Assembly: GCA_020635205.1 (NCBI GenBank)
Contig: JACKAE010000001.1
Coordinates: forward strand, 868,001 to 932,000
DNA: 64,000 nucleotides
Direction of reading: 5' to 3'
From: Ignavibacteria bacterium
GTDB lineage: Bacteria; Bacteroidota; Ignavibacteria; OLB7
Shown piece after piece: positions 53,122 through 61,842 of the stretch. Both the position numbers and the translations under genes were made by a program. The notes beneath the pieces were generated by a model. The model searched no databases. It was not told the DNA's origin and saw nothing but the letters and a program-made list of their open reading frames with translations. How positions within the stretch are numbered: the first letter of the stretch is position 1; each line of letters opens with the position of its first letter.

Positions 53122-53772
53122 ATGAAAAGAGCATCAGTGAAGAATTCAATGTTCACAGCTTTCGGGAGACTATCCGCCGTCGTAATGGTTCTTCTCCTCT
53201 TCTCCCTTCTCAGTTTCCGATGTAGTAGAGAGGATAGAGCAGACCATTCCGAGCACTCCGATACCACAGCCATGGCAACTCCTGAGAAGATAGAGGGGGG
53301 TATAGAAAACTTGGCAGCAGGAGATTCTGCTGCGCAGAGTGAAGGAACGAGCACGGAGCATAGTGCCCACCAATCGAGTGAGCCAAAAGACTCAGTAGCA
53401 AAACAAAAACAGGTTGAGACTCAGCCGAGCGACAATTCAGTAGAAGAGAAGAGAGGAGTGACCGGTGAAGATGAAGCGTGTGGAGAGATTACCGACGCCC
53501 GCATCAAAGCAGGAGCCACTCTATTCGTTGGAAAAGCAAACTGCTTCACCTGCCACAAAGGGAACGGAACTGGCTCAGCATTAGGACCCGACTTGACCGA
53601 CAATACCTGGATACACATCTCCGGTGATTACTCTTCCATCATCGACAACATCCGAACCGGTGTAAAATTGCCGATAGAGTATCCAACTCCGATGCCAGCA
53701 ATGGGTGGAGCAAAGTTGACCGACGAAGAAGTCTGCGCCGTAGCAGCCTATGTGTGGTCGTTAAGTCGGTGA
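53122..53772 (+). CDS. Monohaem c-type cytochrome lipoprotein with long acidic linker
   Basis: About 216 residues from the ATG at 53122; an upstream ATG (53074) is inside the DoxX gene. An AGGGAGAGAG site precedes 53122. A signal with LLSFRC lipobox is followed by a long Ser/Glu/His/Gln-rich linker (about residues 35-125), like the disordered tether of periplasmic lipocytochromes. The haem domain has CFTCHKG at about 140, and the axial methionine is in MPAMGGAKLTDEEV near the end. A small electron carrier for a periplasmic oxidoreductase such as the nearby peroxidase is possible. Confidence 0.87.
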   Translation: MKRASVKNSMFTAFGRLSAVVMVLLLFSLLSFRCSREDRADHSEHSDTTAMATPEKIEGGIENLAAGDSAAQSEGTSTEHSAHQSSEPKDSVAKQKQVETQPSDNSVEEKRGVTGEDEACGEITDARIKAGATLFVGKANCFTCHKGNGTGSALGPDLTDNTWIHISGDYSSIIDNIRTGVKLPIEYPTPMPAMGGAKLTDEEVCAVAAYVWSLSR

Positions 53773-53890
53773 GAGTTCGTTGAGTGTGTAGAGTTGAGAG
53801 CTTATAGAATGGTGGAGGAGATGGTTGGTAAGTTTCTCCTCGCCGTTGTATTATGGAGACCAACCATTGTTAAACTCAATCCACATCATC

Positions 53891-54874
53891 ATGAATCCCT
53901 ACCTTACTCTTTGCTTTTCTTCTCTTGTTCTGCTTGCACTTTTTACTTCTTGTGGAGAGGGAAATCCTGCAAATCCTGCTGAAGAAGTTGTCCAACCTTT
54001 GAACAGTATTACGATTGATGGAGATGGATGGCAGAAAACCTCCATTGTCTTTGCTGACGATGGTGGCACTGTTGTCTACGACACGGTAACGAATATCACC
54101 ACGTTTGAAATCACCGGAACTGTAGCGGGTGCAAAGCTTGTAGCTGGGAGTGATGAGGTGGTGAAGTTGGTGATTCGATATAGTGGAGAGAAGCCGAACA
54201 CATTCAACTGGAGTTCGTTGGAGGAGGAGTTAGATGACGACGTAGTGGTACTCACGATCGCAGATAAAGAGTACCGTCAGCAGGAGGGAGAATTGATGAT
54301 TACCCACTATGGTAGTGTTGGTAAGCTCGTTAGCGGCACCTTCTCTGGTTCGTTGAAAGGTGATTCCGGTGAGGAAGTTATTCTACTTGAAAAGGGAGTC
54401 TTCTCAGCACTTCGCAAGGAGAATGTGGGTGATCCAGACGCCGATGCCCCTCTCACATTTATCATCGACGGTGATGGGTATAACAACGTCAAGGTTGTCA
54501 TACGCGAGAAGGGGTTCAATACAATTGGGTTTGCACACTACAACACCGATGGAGGTGCTCACCTCTCCTTCCTCTTAGGTTCTGGATTAGTTGACGTTCC
54601 CGGTCACGAAGCTCAATCCTTCGCCTTCGTCTTTAGTTTCCCCCGTTCGTACGAAGGGGTCTGGCCTTGGAACCTCGGAAACAATTCGGACTTCTCACTC
54701 AATATTAGTGGGAAAATCTACAAGGGTGTAGAGGGGAGAACCGGTGTCTCCTACTATGGTCGTTCCTTCTCCGAGATTGTGGCTGGCTATTTCGACGGAA
54801 CGCTGAGGAATGTAGAGACAGGAGCATTGATTCAACTAAAGTCAGGTAAGTTCGTGACTGTCCGGGCTAATTAG
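53891..54874 (+). CDS. Lipoprotein with two duplicated beta modules
   Basis: About 328 residues from the ATG at 53891 (MNPYLTLCFSSLVLLALFTSC), with lipobox LFTSC. Two similar halves follow, each starting with I(T)IDGDG(W/Y) and ending with a G-F-G-L...ETGeevILLEkG-F strand: first about residues 38-175 (ITIDGDGWQKTSIVF, then VSGTFSGSLKGDSGEEVILL), second about 185-328 (FIIDGDGYNNVKVVI, then VAGYFDGTLRNVETGALIQL). The closing strands resemble DUF6252-type modules of Bacteroidota. The rest of the family and the partner are unknown. The gene ends at a shared hairpin with the YndJ-like gene. Confidence 0.75.
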   Translation: MNPYLTLCFSSLVLLALFTSCGEGNPANPAEEVVQPLNSITIDGDGWQKTSIVFADDGGTVVYDTVTNITTFEITGTVAGAKLVAGSDEVVKLVIRYSGEKPNTFNWSSLEEELDDDVVVLTIADKEYRQQEGELMITHYGSVGKLVSGTFSGSLKGDSGEEVILLEKGVFSALRKENVGDPDADAPLTFIIDGDGYNNVKVVIREKGFNTIGFAHYNTDGGAHLSFLLGSGLVDVPGHEAQSFAFVFSFPRSYEGVWPWNLGNNSDFSLNISGKIYKGVEGRTGVSYYGRSFSEIVAGYFDGTLRNVETGALIQLKSGKFVTVRAN

Positions 54875-54908
54875 TCTCTTTGTCTGACAATCAAATCTGA
54901 AGTGAATG

Positions 54909-54945
54909 AGAGATAGCAAACATCGTGAGAGTGTTTGCTATCTCT
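54909..54945. terminator. Bidirectional terminator overlapping the YndJ-like stop codon
   Basis: AGAGATAGCAAACA (54909-54922) pairs with TGTTTGCTATCTCT (54932-54945) with a 9-nt loop and a T run (TTTTTA) on the plus strand. The stop codon of the minus-strand gene (54938-54940) is inside the right arm. Confidence 0.85.
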
Positions 54946-55930
54946 TTTTATAGAAGGCTACACTATCCGTCTCAATTGTCCACCCGGCCAATCCACAGAG
55001 AGCAAATCCGAAGACATTGAGCACCCCATGTGTCTCTATCATGCCGGGAATGTGCATAAGTGCTTTGCCACTATATTCACCCCAAGTATAGAGCAGGGCA
55101 AAAGCCATTGTCGTGAGGAGGGAGAGAGCGGAGATTGCAATCAGGAAGCGGGAGATGTGCTGTTCGAGACGTTTCACGACAACGCCGAGAATCAATCCTG
55201 CCAGCAGTCCTAACCCGAGGGCGAGGAGAACTGAGCAGAGAAGTTCCAGCAGAGGCGAGAAGCTGATACCTATGGCGACCAGAATTGGGTTGAGGATCAC
55301 TGACCATAGCGAGGCGTTATATAGCCAACGTACTTTCCATTGCTCCGGTGGAATGGCTCGTCCAGTAAGTCCGGCAATAATGGGAGCGGCAAAGCCTGCA
55401 TAGTGAAAATGAACCGCTGTCAACAGAACGATGACTGGGACGAAGTCTAACGGAGCTATGCCGGCGCGGGAGATCGTCAGCCAAACACCTCCAACAGCAA
55501 TGTAGGCCATTCCGCTGTCGATTGCACTCTGCTGAAGGGAAAAGGTTCTGCGGTCTACGAAACGTCTGAGGGCAAGCAGTGCAATTGCGACTGTCTCTAC
55601 CAGCCACGGGAGTGTGAGCAGCGCCGCAACTGTTCCCTCTGTAACTGCAAAAGAGAGTGTTGCTGCCACTGCTGCCGGTAACTGCAACTGTGCAATGAAA
55701 ACGTAGTGGCTGGAATGGCTCTCATTAGATTTTTGCACGAGAGAGAGGGCAAGCGGAACGGTCACCAAGGGGGCAAACATCAGGAGTAGAGAGATGAGGC
55801 GCATGAATCCCTCACCTGATAGGGGAAGTAGCGAGGTCTGCGCGAGGATACTATAGAGAATCCAGATAACTGCCCCGATAAGCACTTGACGATAGAGGCG
55901 CTTGTGTGTGTGGCGTGGATTCAACTCCAT
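54938..55930 (-). CDS. YndJ-like membrane protein
   Basis: 330 residues with about nine or ten hydrophobic helices. The stretch FVPVIVLLTAVHFHYAGFAA is the characteristic conserved TAVHFHYAGF of the YndJ family, with FMRLISLLLMFAPLVTVPLA early on. YndJ proteins are poorly characterised integral membrane proteins first noted in Bacillus; no reaction is known. Start ATG 55930. The C-terminal helix ends close to the shared terminator with the lipoprotein gene on the other strand. Confidence 0.85.
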   Translation of the reverse strand: MELNPRHTHKRLYRQVLIGAVIWILYSILAQTSLLPLSGEGFMRLISLLLMFAPLVTVPLALSLVQKSNESHSSHYVFIAQLQLPAAVAATLSFAVTEGTVAALLTLPWLVETVAIALLALRRFVDRRTFSLQQSAIDSGMAYIAVGGVWLTISRAGIAPLDFVPVIVLLTAVHFHYAGFAAPIIAGLTGRAIPPEQWKVRWLYNASLWSVILNPILVAIGISFSPLLELLCSVLLALGLGLLAGLILGVVVKRLEQHISRFLIAISALSLLTTMAFALLYTWGEYSGKALMHIPGMIETHGVLNVFGFALCGLAGWTIETDSVAFYKKR

Positions 55931-56060
55931 CTATTCTTCTTCTACCTTCAAATTGAGTGATGCAAAGAAGAAAGATAGGAAGGGAGAGAGGATTGCACCT
56001 GTTCCCACGCTCGGCAGAATGAGAGGGGATACTTCGCTTCCCAATCGCCTACCTTTTCAC

Positions 56061-56093
56061 ATTCAAGGAGTGAGCTATTCTCACTCCTTGAAT
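56061..56093 (-). terminator. Perfect 14-bp hairpin containing the stop codon of the 56081-56929 gene
   Basis: ATTCAAGGAGTGAG (56061-56074) and CTCACTCCTTGAAT (56080-56093) pair perfectly around CTATT. The TGA stop lies in the arm nearer 56081, so the last codons of the sorting domain are part of the stem. No T run follows. Confidence 0.6.
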
Positions 56094-56929
56094 ATCGAGA
56101 ACTGTCCAACCTGCACATTTTCACCATCTCTCGTTTGTAGCCAGTATTCTCCGGGGGGGAGAGTAGAGAGGTCGACTGCGGTAGTAGAGCCTCCTTCAAT
56201 GTCAACTTCGAGGATGCTCCTGCCGAGCAGGTCGTATACCACAAGGCTCTCAACGGATTGGTCCGATTCAAATGAGAGAATATCCTTTACAGGGTTGGGG
56301 AAGTGGCGAGGTGTGGTGGGAATGTTCTCAGCTACACTACTTGTGCTTGCGGAGGAGAATGAGACATCATCTACAATCACCCACCCTCCATTGAGCATGT
56401 CGGCACTAAAGTAGAAGCGGATGTTCTTCTCTTCCGCAAAGGAAGATAGGTCTACCGAGACCTTGTTCAATTGAACGTTCTCAGGGTTTAGTAAACGTAC
56501 ATAGTTGTGTGAACCTTCCACCACATTGTTGGCATAAAATTCATTCACTCCCCAGTTGTCGAACTTCTTCCAACCACTTCCATCATCATACCAGAGAGAT
56601 ATAACCGGCGCGAGAAAGTTGTTGGTAACCAACGCTGTTGTAAACTCGAGAACAGGGTTCTTCGCTGTGGTCATGTCGAGTGCCGGTGTTATCAACCAAC
56701 CATTGCTTGGATCGCTTTCTCCACCTTTGTCAACGATTACACTACCGGAGCCATTGACACCGAACATAGTTGATGGTATCCACTCCGCACCCCCAGTTGA
56801 CGAAACTTCCCACTCTTGAATTCCACTGTCGAAATCGGTACTGAACGGAAGTGGCAACCCTCCCTGTGCCTGCATACCTTGAGCAAGCCAGAACATTGCG
56901 AAGAGTGAGAGAAGTGGTAGCTGTTTCAT
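56081..56929 (-). CDS. Secreted protein with T9SS C-terminal sorting domain
   Basis: About 282 residues from the ATG at 56929 (MKQLPLLSLFAMFWLAQGMQ), signal peptide ending MQAQ. Residues about 25-190 form one beta-sandwich module (FSTDFDSGIQEWEVSSTGGA, WLITPALDMTTAKNPVLEFT) of the type seen in MAM/'choice-of-anchor J' proteins. The last ~75 residues are a T9SS sorting domain (FPNPVKDILSFESDQSVESL onward). A small secreted surface or extracellular protein. It ends at a hairpin and is separated from the YndJ-like gene by about 150 bp. Confidence 0.85.
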   Translation of the reverse strand: MKQLPLLSLFAMFWLAQGMQAQGGLPLPFSTDFDSGIQEWEVSSTGGAEWIPSTMFGVNGSGSVIVDKGGESDPSNGWLITPALDMTTAKNPVLEFTTALVTNNFLAPVISLWYDDGSGWKKFDNWGVNEFYANNVVEGSHNYVRLLNPENVQLNKVSVDLSSFAEEKNIRFYFSADMLNGGWVIVDDVSFSSASTSSVAENIPTTPRHFPNPVKDILSFESDQSVESLVVYDLLGRSILEVDIEGGSTTAVDLSTLPPGEYWLQTRDGENVQVGQFSIFKE

Positions 56930-57134
56930 ATATATTCTCATGATCTTTATACCCTTATAGTAGTTACTATCGCCACGAATATCGAGAATAATATACAGTT
57001 GAAGTTCCCTTCCTGAGTAGGAGAAATCACAGGGTGTGCAGGAGAAATAGCGTTAGCGATTATTTGAGGTTTTCCACCTTAGCTTACTTCGAGTTGATCG
57101 CAAGAGAATTGCCACCAAGATTACCAAGGAAGGA

Positions 57135-57992
57135 CTATCCCTGCCGCACACTACATGTACCGTTTCTATCGAGGCTCGAAAACAGGTGACGCAACGACGT
57201 AAACTGGAACCTATCGGTTAGTCGATCCAGCTTCTCGTAAAGCGATTCGATTCCTCGGTATTGCCTGATCCGTTGCAGGATTGGGAGCCGTAGCCTCGGT
57301 TGTTCTGTGTCAAGCTCCCACGGGTGGATGTAGAAGAGTGCCGGTATCCCCTGCCGTTCACACCAGTCGATCAATGCTGCCGAAAGCCAAAATGGAGCGT
57401 GGCGGAAGTAGGCTCCTCCAGTTGCGGGAAGCCGAAGTCCACAGAGATCGACGCAACTGACGGGGGCTTCTATCAAGCCGTTTGCAAACTGGTGGATGAT
57501 GGGAGACTCTTCGCTGAAGTGGTGGGCTGGGTGGATTGTTGTTGGGAAGACCGATGAGTCGTAGAGGAGGTCGCAATCTTGAATAATCTCTATTGCCCAG
57601 GGGGCTGTCTTTTCTGTCAGACTAAAATTGGGAGCGCGGAATCCACAGACATTTTTCCCCGTGATGGAAGTAATGAGGTCAATTGAGTGAACCAAATCGT
57701 CGCGGAACTCCTCGGGGAACATCTCCTCAAGCGAGCGATGTGCGTAGCCGTGGGTGGCAATCTCGTGGCCGCGATCGACAATCTCTCGGATCAGTTCCGG
57801 TTCCCGCTCAGCTATGTAGCCGAGAACGAAGAACGTCCCCTCAATCCCCTTCCTCTCCAACAGTTCTAAGATGCGGCGCGTGCCGATACGAACGCGAGAC
57901 TCGCACGACTTCCAATCTGAGCGATGGAGCAGAGACCCAACTGCGCGAGTGCAGTACCAGTCTTCGAGGTCTACGGTAAAGATGTGGTGCAT
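57135..57992 (-). CDS. Polysaccharide deacetylase (NodB-type, DUF3473-associated)
   Basis: 285 residues, start ATG 57992, no signal peptide. NodB motifs: FTVDLEDWY (motif 1 with Asp), ATHGYAHRSLEEM (metal His pair), GFRAPNFSLTEK (motif 3), and downstream FYIHPWELD. The order, the N-terminal VDLEDWY and the C-terminal HPWE...p-------y-G sequence are those of the XrtA-associated/DUF3473 type deacetylases that act on exopolysaccharide intermediates. It would remove N- or O-acetyl groups from a glycan. No exosortase gene is in the window, so the XrtA link is by family only. Confidence 0.92.
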   Translation of the reverse strand: MHHIFTVDLEDWYCTRAVGSLLHRSDWKSCESRVRIGTRRILELLERKGIEGTFFVLGYIAEREPELIREIVDRGHEIATHGYAHRSLEEMFPEEFRDDLVHSIDLITSITGKNVCGFRAPNFSLTEKTAPWAIEIIQDCDLLYDSSVFPTTIHPAHHFSEESPIIHQFANGLIEAPVSCVDLCGLRLPATGGAYFRHAPFWLSAALIDWCERQGIPALFYIHPWELDTEQPRLRLPILQRIRQYRGIESLYEKLDRLTDRFQFTSLRHLFSSLDRNGTCSVRQG

Positions 57993-58459
57993 AATTCTCT
58001 GGAACTACCATTCTGTTGTAGGCTGTCTTCGCTATCGTGCAGGTAGTTGCCGTAGAGTTCATGCGTTGTGGAACTGAAGTTCGGTTCGTCAATCTGTGGG
58101 TATCTAACACTGGTTAGAACAAAAGGTTAGCAAAATTTATAGGGATAAATTTGTGCACTCTAAATCTTTCCATACCACTAACTCCAAACACCTTCAACTC
58201 TACAAACTCTCCTCTCCACAAACTCAACCAGCTCAAGATCAATTTTGTTTTTTCGCTTACTCTTTAGTACGTTTACAGACCACGCTCTTCAGATACAACA
58301 TGTTCTCCTCTCCTCAGAAGAGGTTGAGAAGGTGAATCTCGCATAACCGCTGCACCATGCGCGGCAACCTGTACCGAACCCCCAACCGGTTCGGCAACGT
58401 TCGTAGTCTACTTGATTCAAATAGTCGAATCGTATCCTTCTTCACTATTCAGGATTCCT
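57993..58459. other. 467-bp divergent intergenic region
   Basis: Between the deacetylase start (minus) and the GMC oxidoreductase (plus). The middle (58120-58330) is more A+T-rich and probably holds promoters. A small hairpin, CCGAACC (58374-58380) with GGTTCGG (58388-58394), lies about 65 bp before the oxidoreductase ATG. No gene seen. Confidence 0.45.
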
Positions 58460-60895
58460 ATGAAGGAGACTTCATTTGCACCGGAAGAACGGCGGCTACA
58501 AATACTTCTCCGTATTCTTGCCCTCGTTTTTGGACTTGCTGCCTTCGGTTATCTACTGCCGGCACTCTTCGGGCCAAACAAAGATTTCTTTGTCAACCTT
58601 CCATTCGTCACTAACTCAGCCGTGAAGGTGAGTGTGCTCGCCCTTCTCTCCTTCTTCGCGGCTGCTGATGTGCGTCGCTATCGGATGATGACTTGGCTTG
58701 TGATTGTCGGCCACATCATCTCCGAGATTGCTGTGGGGGCAACGTTGATCTGGGGGGAGACCGATCGTGTGGTGAGCATGACTCTGCCAATTCTTAACGA
58801 TCTTCTAACCTTCCCGATCTCTACACCCCTCATCGGTTCTATGGTTCTCGACGGCGTTATTATTGTTCTGCTTCTCTGGTTCTACGTCGCTGCAGAGCGG
58901 GTTCGCTACGGGCTGAGCTACTTGACTCCGCTCGAGTTCCGCTCGTTAGTAGCCCTCTCCGAGGCTTTGATTGTTGGGATAGAAGAGAAGGTTCCGCCAG
59001 ACGAAATGGCGCGAAACGCCGACCAATATCTGATGGCCTTCCGCGCTCGCACCAAGTGGATATTCAAACTTGTGCTGAACGGAATGCAGATCTATCCTAT
59101 CCTCTCGCTCAATCCACCCCTCTCGATGATGGACCCGGAGAGTCGTCGGAAGTATTTAGAAGATCGATTCTATCGTGGAACCAGTCTTCTTCCCGGACTT
59201 GAGCGAACGTTGGTGCAGATCATGATTCGCATCTCAAAACAGCTTGCCTACCTCGGCTACTACAACGATCCTCGCACCTTCGAGTCGATTGGCTACGTCC
59301 CCTTCACGGCTCGACCCGATACTCCGGCAAAACTTGCGGCAAATCCTCCTGCCGAGCGGAAGCCACTTCGCGTTCTGACAGCGGCAGATGTCGAAGAGGA
59401 GACGATAACTGGGGATATTATCATCATTGGATCAGGGGCTGGAGCCTCTACGTTGGCACACGGTATTCTGCGAGAGAACCCGAATCGCTCGATTGTGATG
59501 ATCGAGCGTGGCGATTATATCGATCGGTCGGAGATGAACGATAACGAAATCGATATGCTCTCGAAGCTCTACGCTGAGGGTGCTCTACAGCTCAGCCGTG
59601 ACTTCCGGTTCCAAGTGTTGCAGGGGAGTTGTGTGGGTGGAACCACCGTAGTGAACAATGCGGTCTGCTTCGATTTACCGGACAATGTGTTGGATAGGTG
59701 GAACGATGTTGGAGGGTTGAATGCCGGACTTGATCCCTCGCGACTTGCCAACTCACATCAAACAGTTCGCACCCTTATTGATATTGGTCGACAAAATCCT
59801 CAGAACCTGAATCCCGGTGCTCTCCCCTTTGTTAACGGGGCGAATCACCTTGGGTTGGGAGTTGCGCCGAATGAGTTGCAGATAGTAGAGGCGAACATCA
59901 CCAGAGATTGCTATGGCTGCGGCTACTGCAACATTGGCTGTCAGTTCGGCAAGAAGCTCTCAATGCTCGACACCGTGTTGCCAAAGATTCAAGCAGAACA
60001 TGGTGTTGATAAGCTGAGAATTGTGGCCGGATGTGAGGCAGTAAAGATTCGTGGGCGGGGAAGATCGGTGACAACGGTTGAGTGTCGGTTCAAGGATGGA
60101 AAGCGGGTGAACGTGAAGGGGAACACAATAGTAGTCTCTGCCGGCACAGTCTCTTCCAGCTTGATCTTGCTTCGTTCAGGTATTGGCGGCGACAGGGCTG
60201 GCAAGCGACTCTCCTTCAACATGGGGTCGCCAATGACTGGCGTCTTCGACCACGTTGTGAACGCCTACGCTGGGCTGCAGATCTCCCACTACGTCCTGCA
60301 ACGTCCGTCGAAGGGGTACATCATCGAAACGTGGTTCAACCCACCAGTAGCGCAAGCCCTAACAATGCCGGGCTGGTTCGCCGACCACTTCAACAATATG
60401 CTTCGCTACAACAAGATGTCGAGCGTTGGGGTGCTTGTTCCAACCGAGGCAAATGCCGAGGTGCGAGTTGCAGGTATCTTCGGTCGAGACATTAAGTACG
60501 AACCGACGAAGAACGATCTGAATCATCTTGCTGAAGGATTGATTTTAGGTGGTGAAATCTTCTTCAACGGTGGTGCGACTTCAGTAATGCCACACACGCT
60601 CGACTTTCATGAGTGGAAAGACCCTGCCGACCTACAACAGCTCCGTTCAATTGTACACGAGAAGGGGGGGCTAACGCTCGGGACGGGACATCCGCAGGGG
60701 GGTAATGTCTTGAGCAAGAATCCGCAACTCGGCGTTGTCAACCCGGAGTTCCGAGTCTACGGCTACGATAACCTCTACGTCTGCGATGCAAGCGTTTTTC
60801 CGAGTAGCGTCGGAGTAAACCCGCAGCTAACAGTGATGGCGTTAGCCGACTATGCTGCCCCCATTATCGCTGCCGATTCCACAACAACCACGTAG
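58460..60895 (+). CDS. Membrane-fused GMC-family oxidoreductase
   Basis: About 811 residues from the ATG at 58460 (an upstream TTG at 58412 is in frame). Residues about 1-150 carry four or five hydrophobic helices (LLRILALVFGLAAFGYLLPA, IGSMVLDGVIIVLLLWFYVA). About 315-800 are a GMC/FAD oxidoreductase: FAD-binding IIGSGAGAS (about 322-330), then CYGCGYCNIGC (about 484-494) and the C-terminal ASVFPSSVGVNPQLTVMALA with the His/Asn catalytic region. The Cys-rich motif is like that of long-chain alcohol oxidase-type GMC proteins. FAD-linked oxidation of a lipophilic alcohol with electron transfer to a quinone or cytochrome is likely; the membrane fusion agrees. It leads a tightly packed operon. 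Confidence 0.87.
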   Translation: MKETSFAPEERRLQILLRILALVFGLAAFGYLLPALFGPNKDFFVNLPFVTNSAVKVSVLALLSFFAAADVRRYRMMTWLVIVGHIISEIAVGATLIWGETDRVVSMTLPILNDLLTFPISTPLIGSMVLDGVIIVLLLWFYVAAERVRYGLSYLTPLEFRSLVALSEALIVGIEEKVPPDEMARNADQYLMAFRARTKWIFKLVLNGMQIYPILSLNPPLSMMDPESRRKYLEDRFYRGTSLLPGLERTLVQIMIRISKQLAYLGYYNDPRTFESIGYVPFTARPDTPAKLAANPPAERKPLRVLTAADVEEETITGDIIIIGSGAGASTLAHGILRENPNRSIVMIERGDYIDRSEMNDNEIDMLSKLYAEGALQLSRDFRFQVLQGSCVGGTTVVNNAVCFDLPDNVLDRWNDVGGLNAGLDPSRLANSHQTVRTLIDIGRQNPQNLNPGALPFVNGANHLGLGVAPNELQIVEANITRDCYGCGYCNIGCQFGKKLSMLDTVLPKIQAEHGVDKLRIVAGCEAVKIRGRGRSVTTVECRFKDGKRVNVKGNTIVVSAGTVSSSLILLRSGIGGDRAGKRLSFNMGSPMTGVFDHVVNAYAGLQISHYVLQRPSKGYIIETWFNPPVAQALTMPGWFADHFNNMLRYNKMSSVGVLVPTEANAEVRVAGIFGRDIKYEPTKNDLNHLAEGLILGGEIFFNGGATSVMPHTLDFHEWKDPADLQQLRSIVHEKGGLTLGTGHPQGGNVLSKNPQLGVVNPEFRVYGYDNLYVCDASVFPSSVGVNPQLTVMALADYAAPIIAADSTTTT

Positions 60896-60907
60896 CTCAA
60901 GAAGATC

Positions 60908-61426
60908 ATGGACAAACTGCTCGGTACTGGAAATACTCTCTTCGACTATCTCTTGGTTCTGCTCGTATACGGTGCGATGTATCTCCTCATCCGCAACGCA
61001 AACCGAAGGGTGGAGCTAAACTTTAGGAAAACATTCTGGATACTCTACGTCGGCTGGGGCTATGGTGTCTTTATCGGCAACTACCTCTTCTACCTGATCG
61101 GTATTATGAGCTTCCTTCCCTGGCTGAACAATGCCTTCCACACCTTGATTTGGATTGGCCTCTGCCTCAGCTTCCTCTACGCTGGATGCTACCGCAAGCC
61201 AATTATAGAACAGGTTGCCCTCTTCGTGATCTTCAGCTTCATTGTGAAGGTTGCAGAGCGGATGATCTTGGGGACGTGGGAGCTGGATAACTTCTTCGGT
61301 ATCGACGGAAACTGGGCTTACATCATCGGGTGGAGTTGTATGGATGGACTCTATCCCTTTATCTCCATCGTCGGACTACGGCTTGTCTCTCGGGTTAGCA
61401 TTGGTGTTGTGGTTCCGAAAATGTAG
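60908..61426 (+). CDS. Integral membrane protein, unknown (172 residues)
   Basis: Five hydrophobic helices, start ATG 60908, 12 bp after the GMC gene. Sequence includes LLVYGAMYLLIRNANRRVEL, WILYVGWGYGVFIGNYLFYL, and MSFLPWLNNAFHTLIWIGLC. I do not recognise a family. The position directly after a membrane-bound oxidoreductase suggests a membrane anchor or electron-transfer partner, but no haem or Fe-S ligand pattern is visible. Confidence 0.75.
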   Translation: MDKLLGTGNTLFDYLLVLLVYGAMYLLIRNANRRVELNFRKTFWILYVGWGYGVFIGNYLFYLIGIMSFLPWLNNAFHTLIWIGLCLSFLYAGCYRKPIIEQVALFVIFSFIVKVAERMILGTWELDNFFGIDGNWAYIIGWSCMDGLYPFISIVGLRLVSRVSIGVVVPKM

Positions 61427-61431
61427 TGGCT

Positions 61432-61842
61432 ATGAGCAACTTGGAGAAAATATCAATCTGGATTCTGGTGGGGATACTTCTGCTGCTAAGTTCTGCCTAC
61501 GTTTACGGGGTTGGATCGCAGTTGCAGGAGATGATTGCTCGTCCGGTTCGGATTTCCTATTTCTTAACCGACTTGGCAATACTCTACCCCTTAGCTATTG
61601 CTACTATCGTCGGGATGTTCAAGCAAAAGAAGTGGGGACGTCAATTCTTTCTGCTGACAATCGGTGCTCTCCTCTTCGACATGGCACATCAGGTCTGCTA
61701 TCTGATCTGGGAAAACTACTCCGGTCTCACGCTCTTCATTCCGGTTACTCTACTCCTGCTTATTGTAGGCTATGCAGCTTTTACGTACTACGCTCTCTAC
61801 CTACATCAACGAAAAACTCTCAATGAGCCAGAACATGTCTGA
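61432..61842 (+). CDS. Integral membrane protein, unknown (136 residues)
   Basis: Four hydrophobic helices; ATG at 61432, just after the previous stop (61424-61426). It begins MSNLEKISIWILVGILLLLS. Ends at 61842, overlapping the next start. No family recognised; likely cotranslated with neighbours. Possible subunit of an operon-encoded membrane complex. Confidence 0.75.
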   Translation: MSNLEKISIWILVGILLLLSSAYVYGVGSQLQEMIARPVRISYFLTDLAILYPLAIATIVGMFKQKKWGRQFFLLTIGALLFDMAHQVCYLIWENYSGLTLFIPVTLLLLIVGYAAFTYYALYLHQRKTLNEPEHV

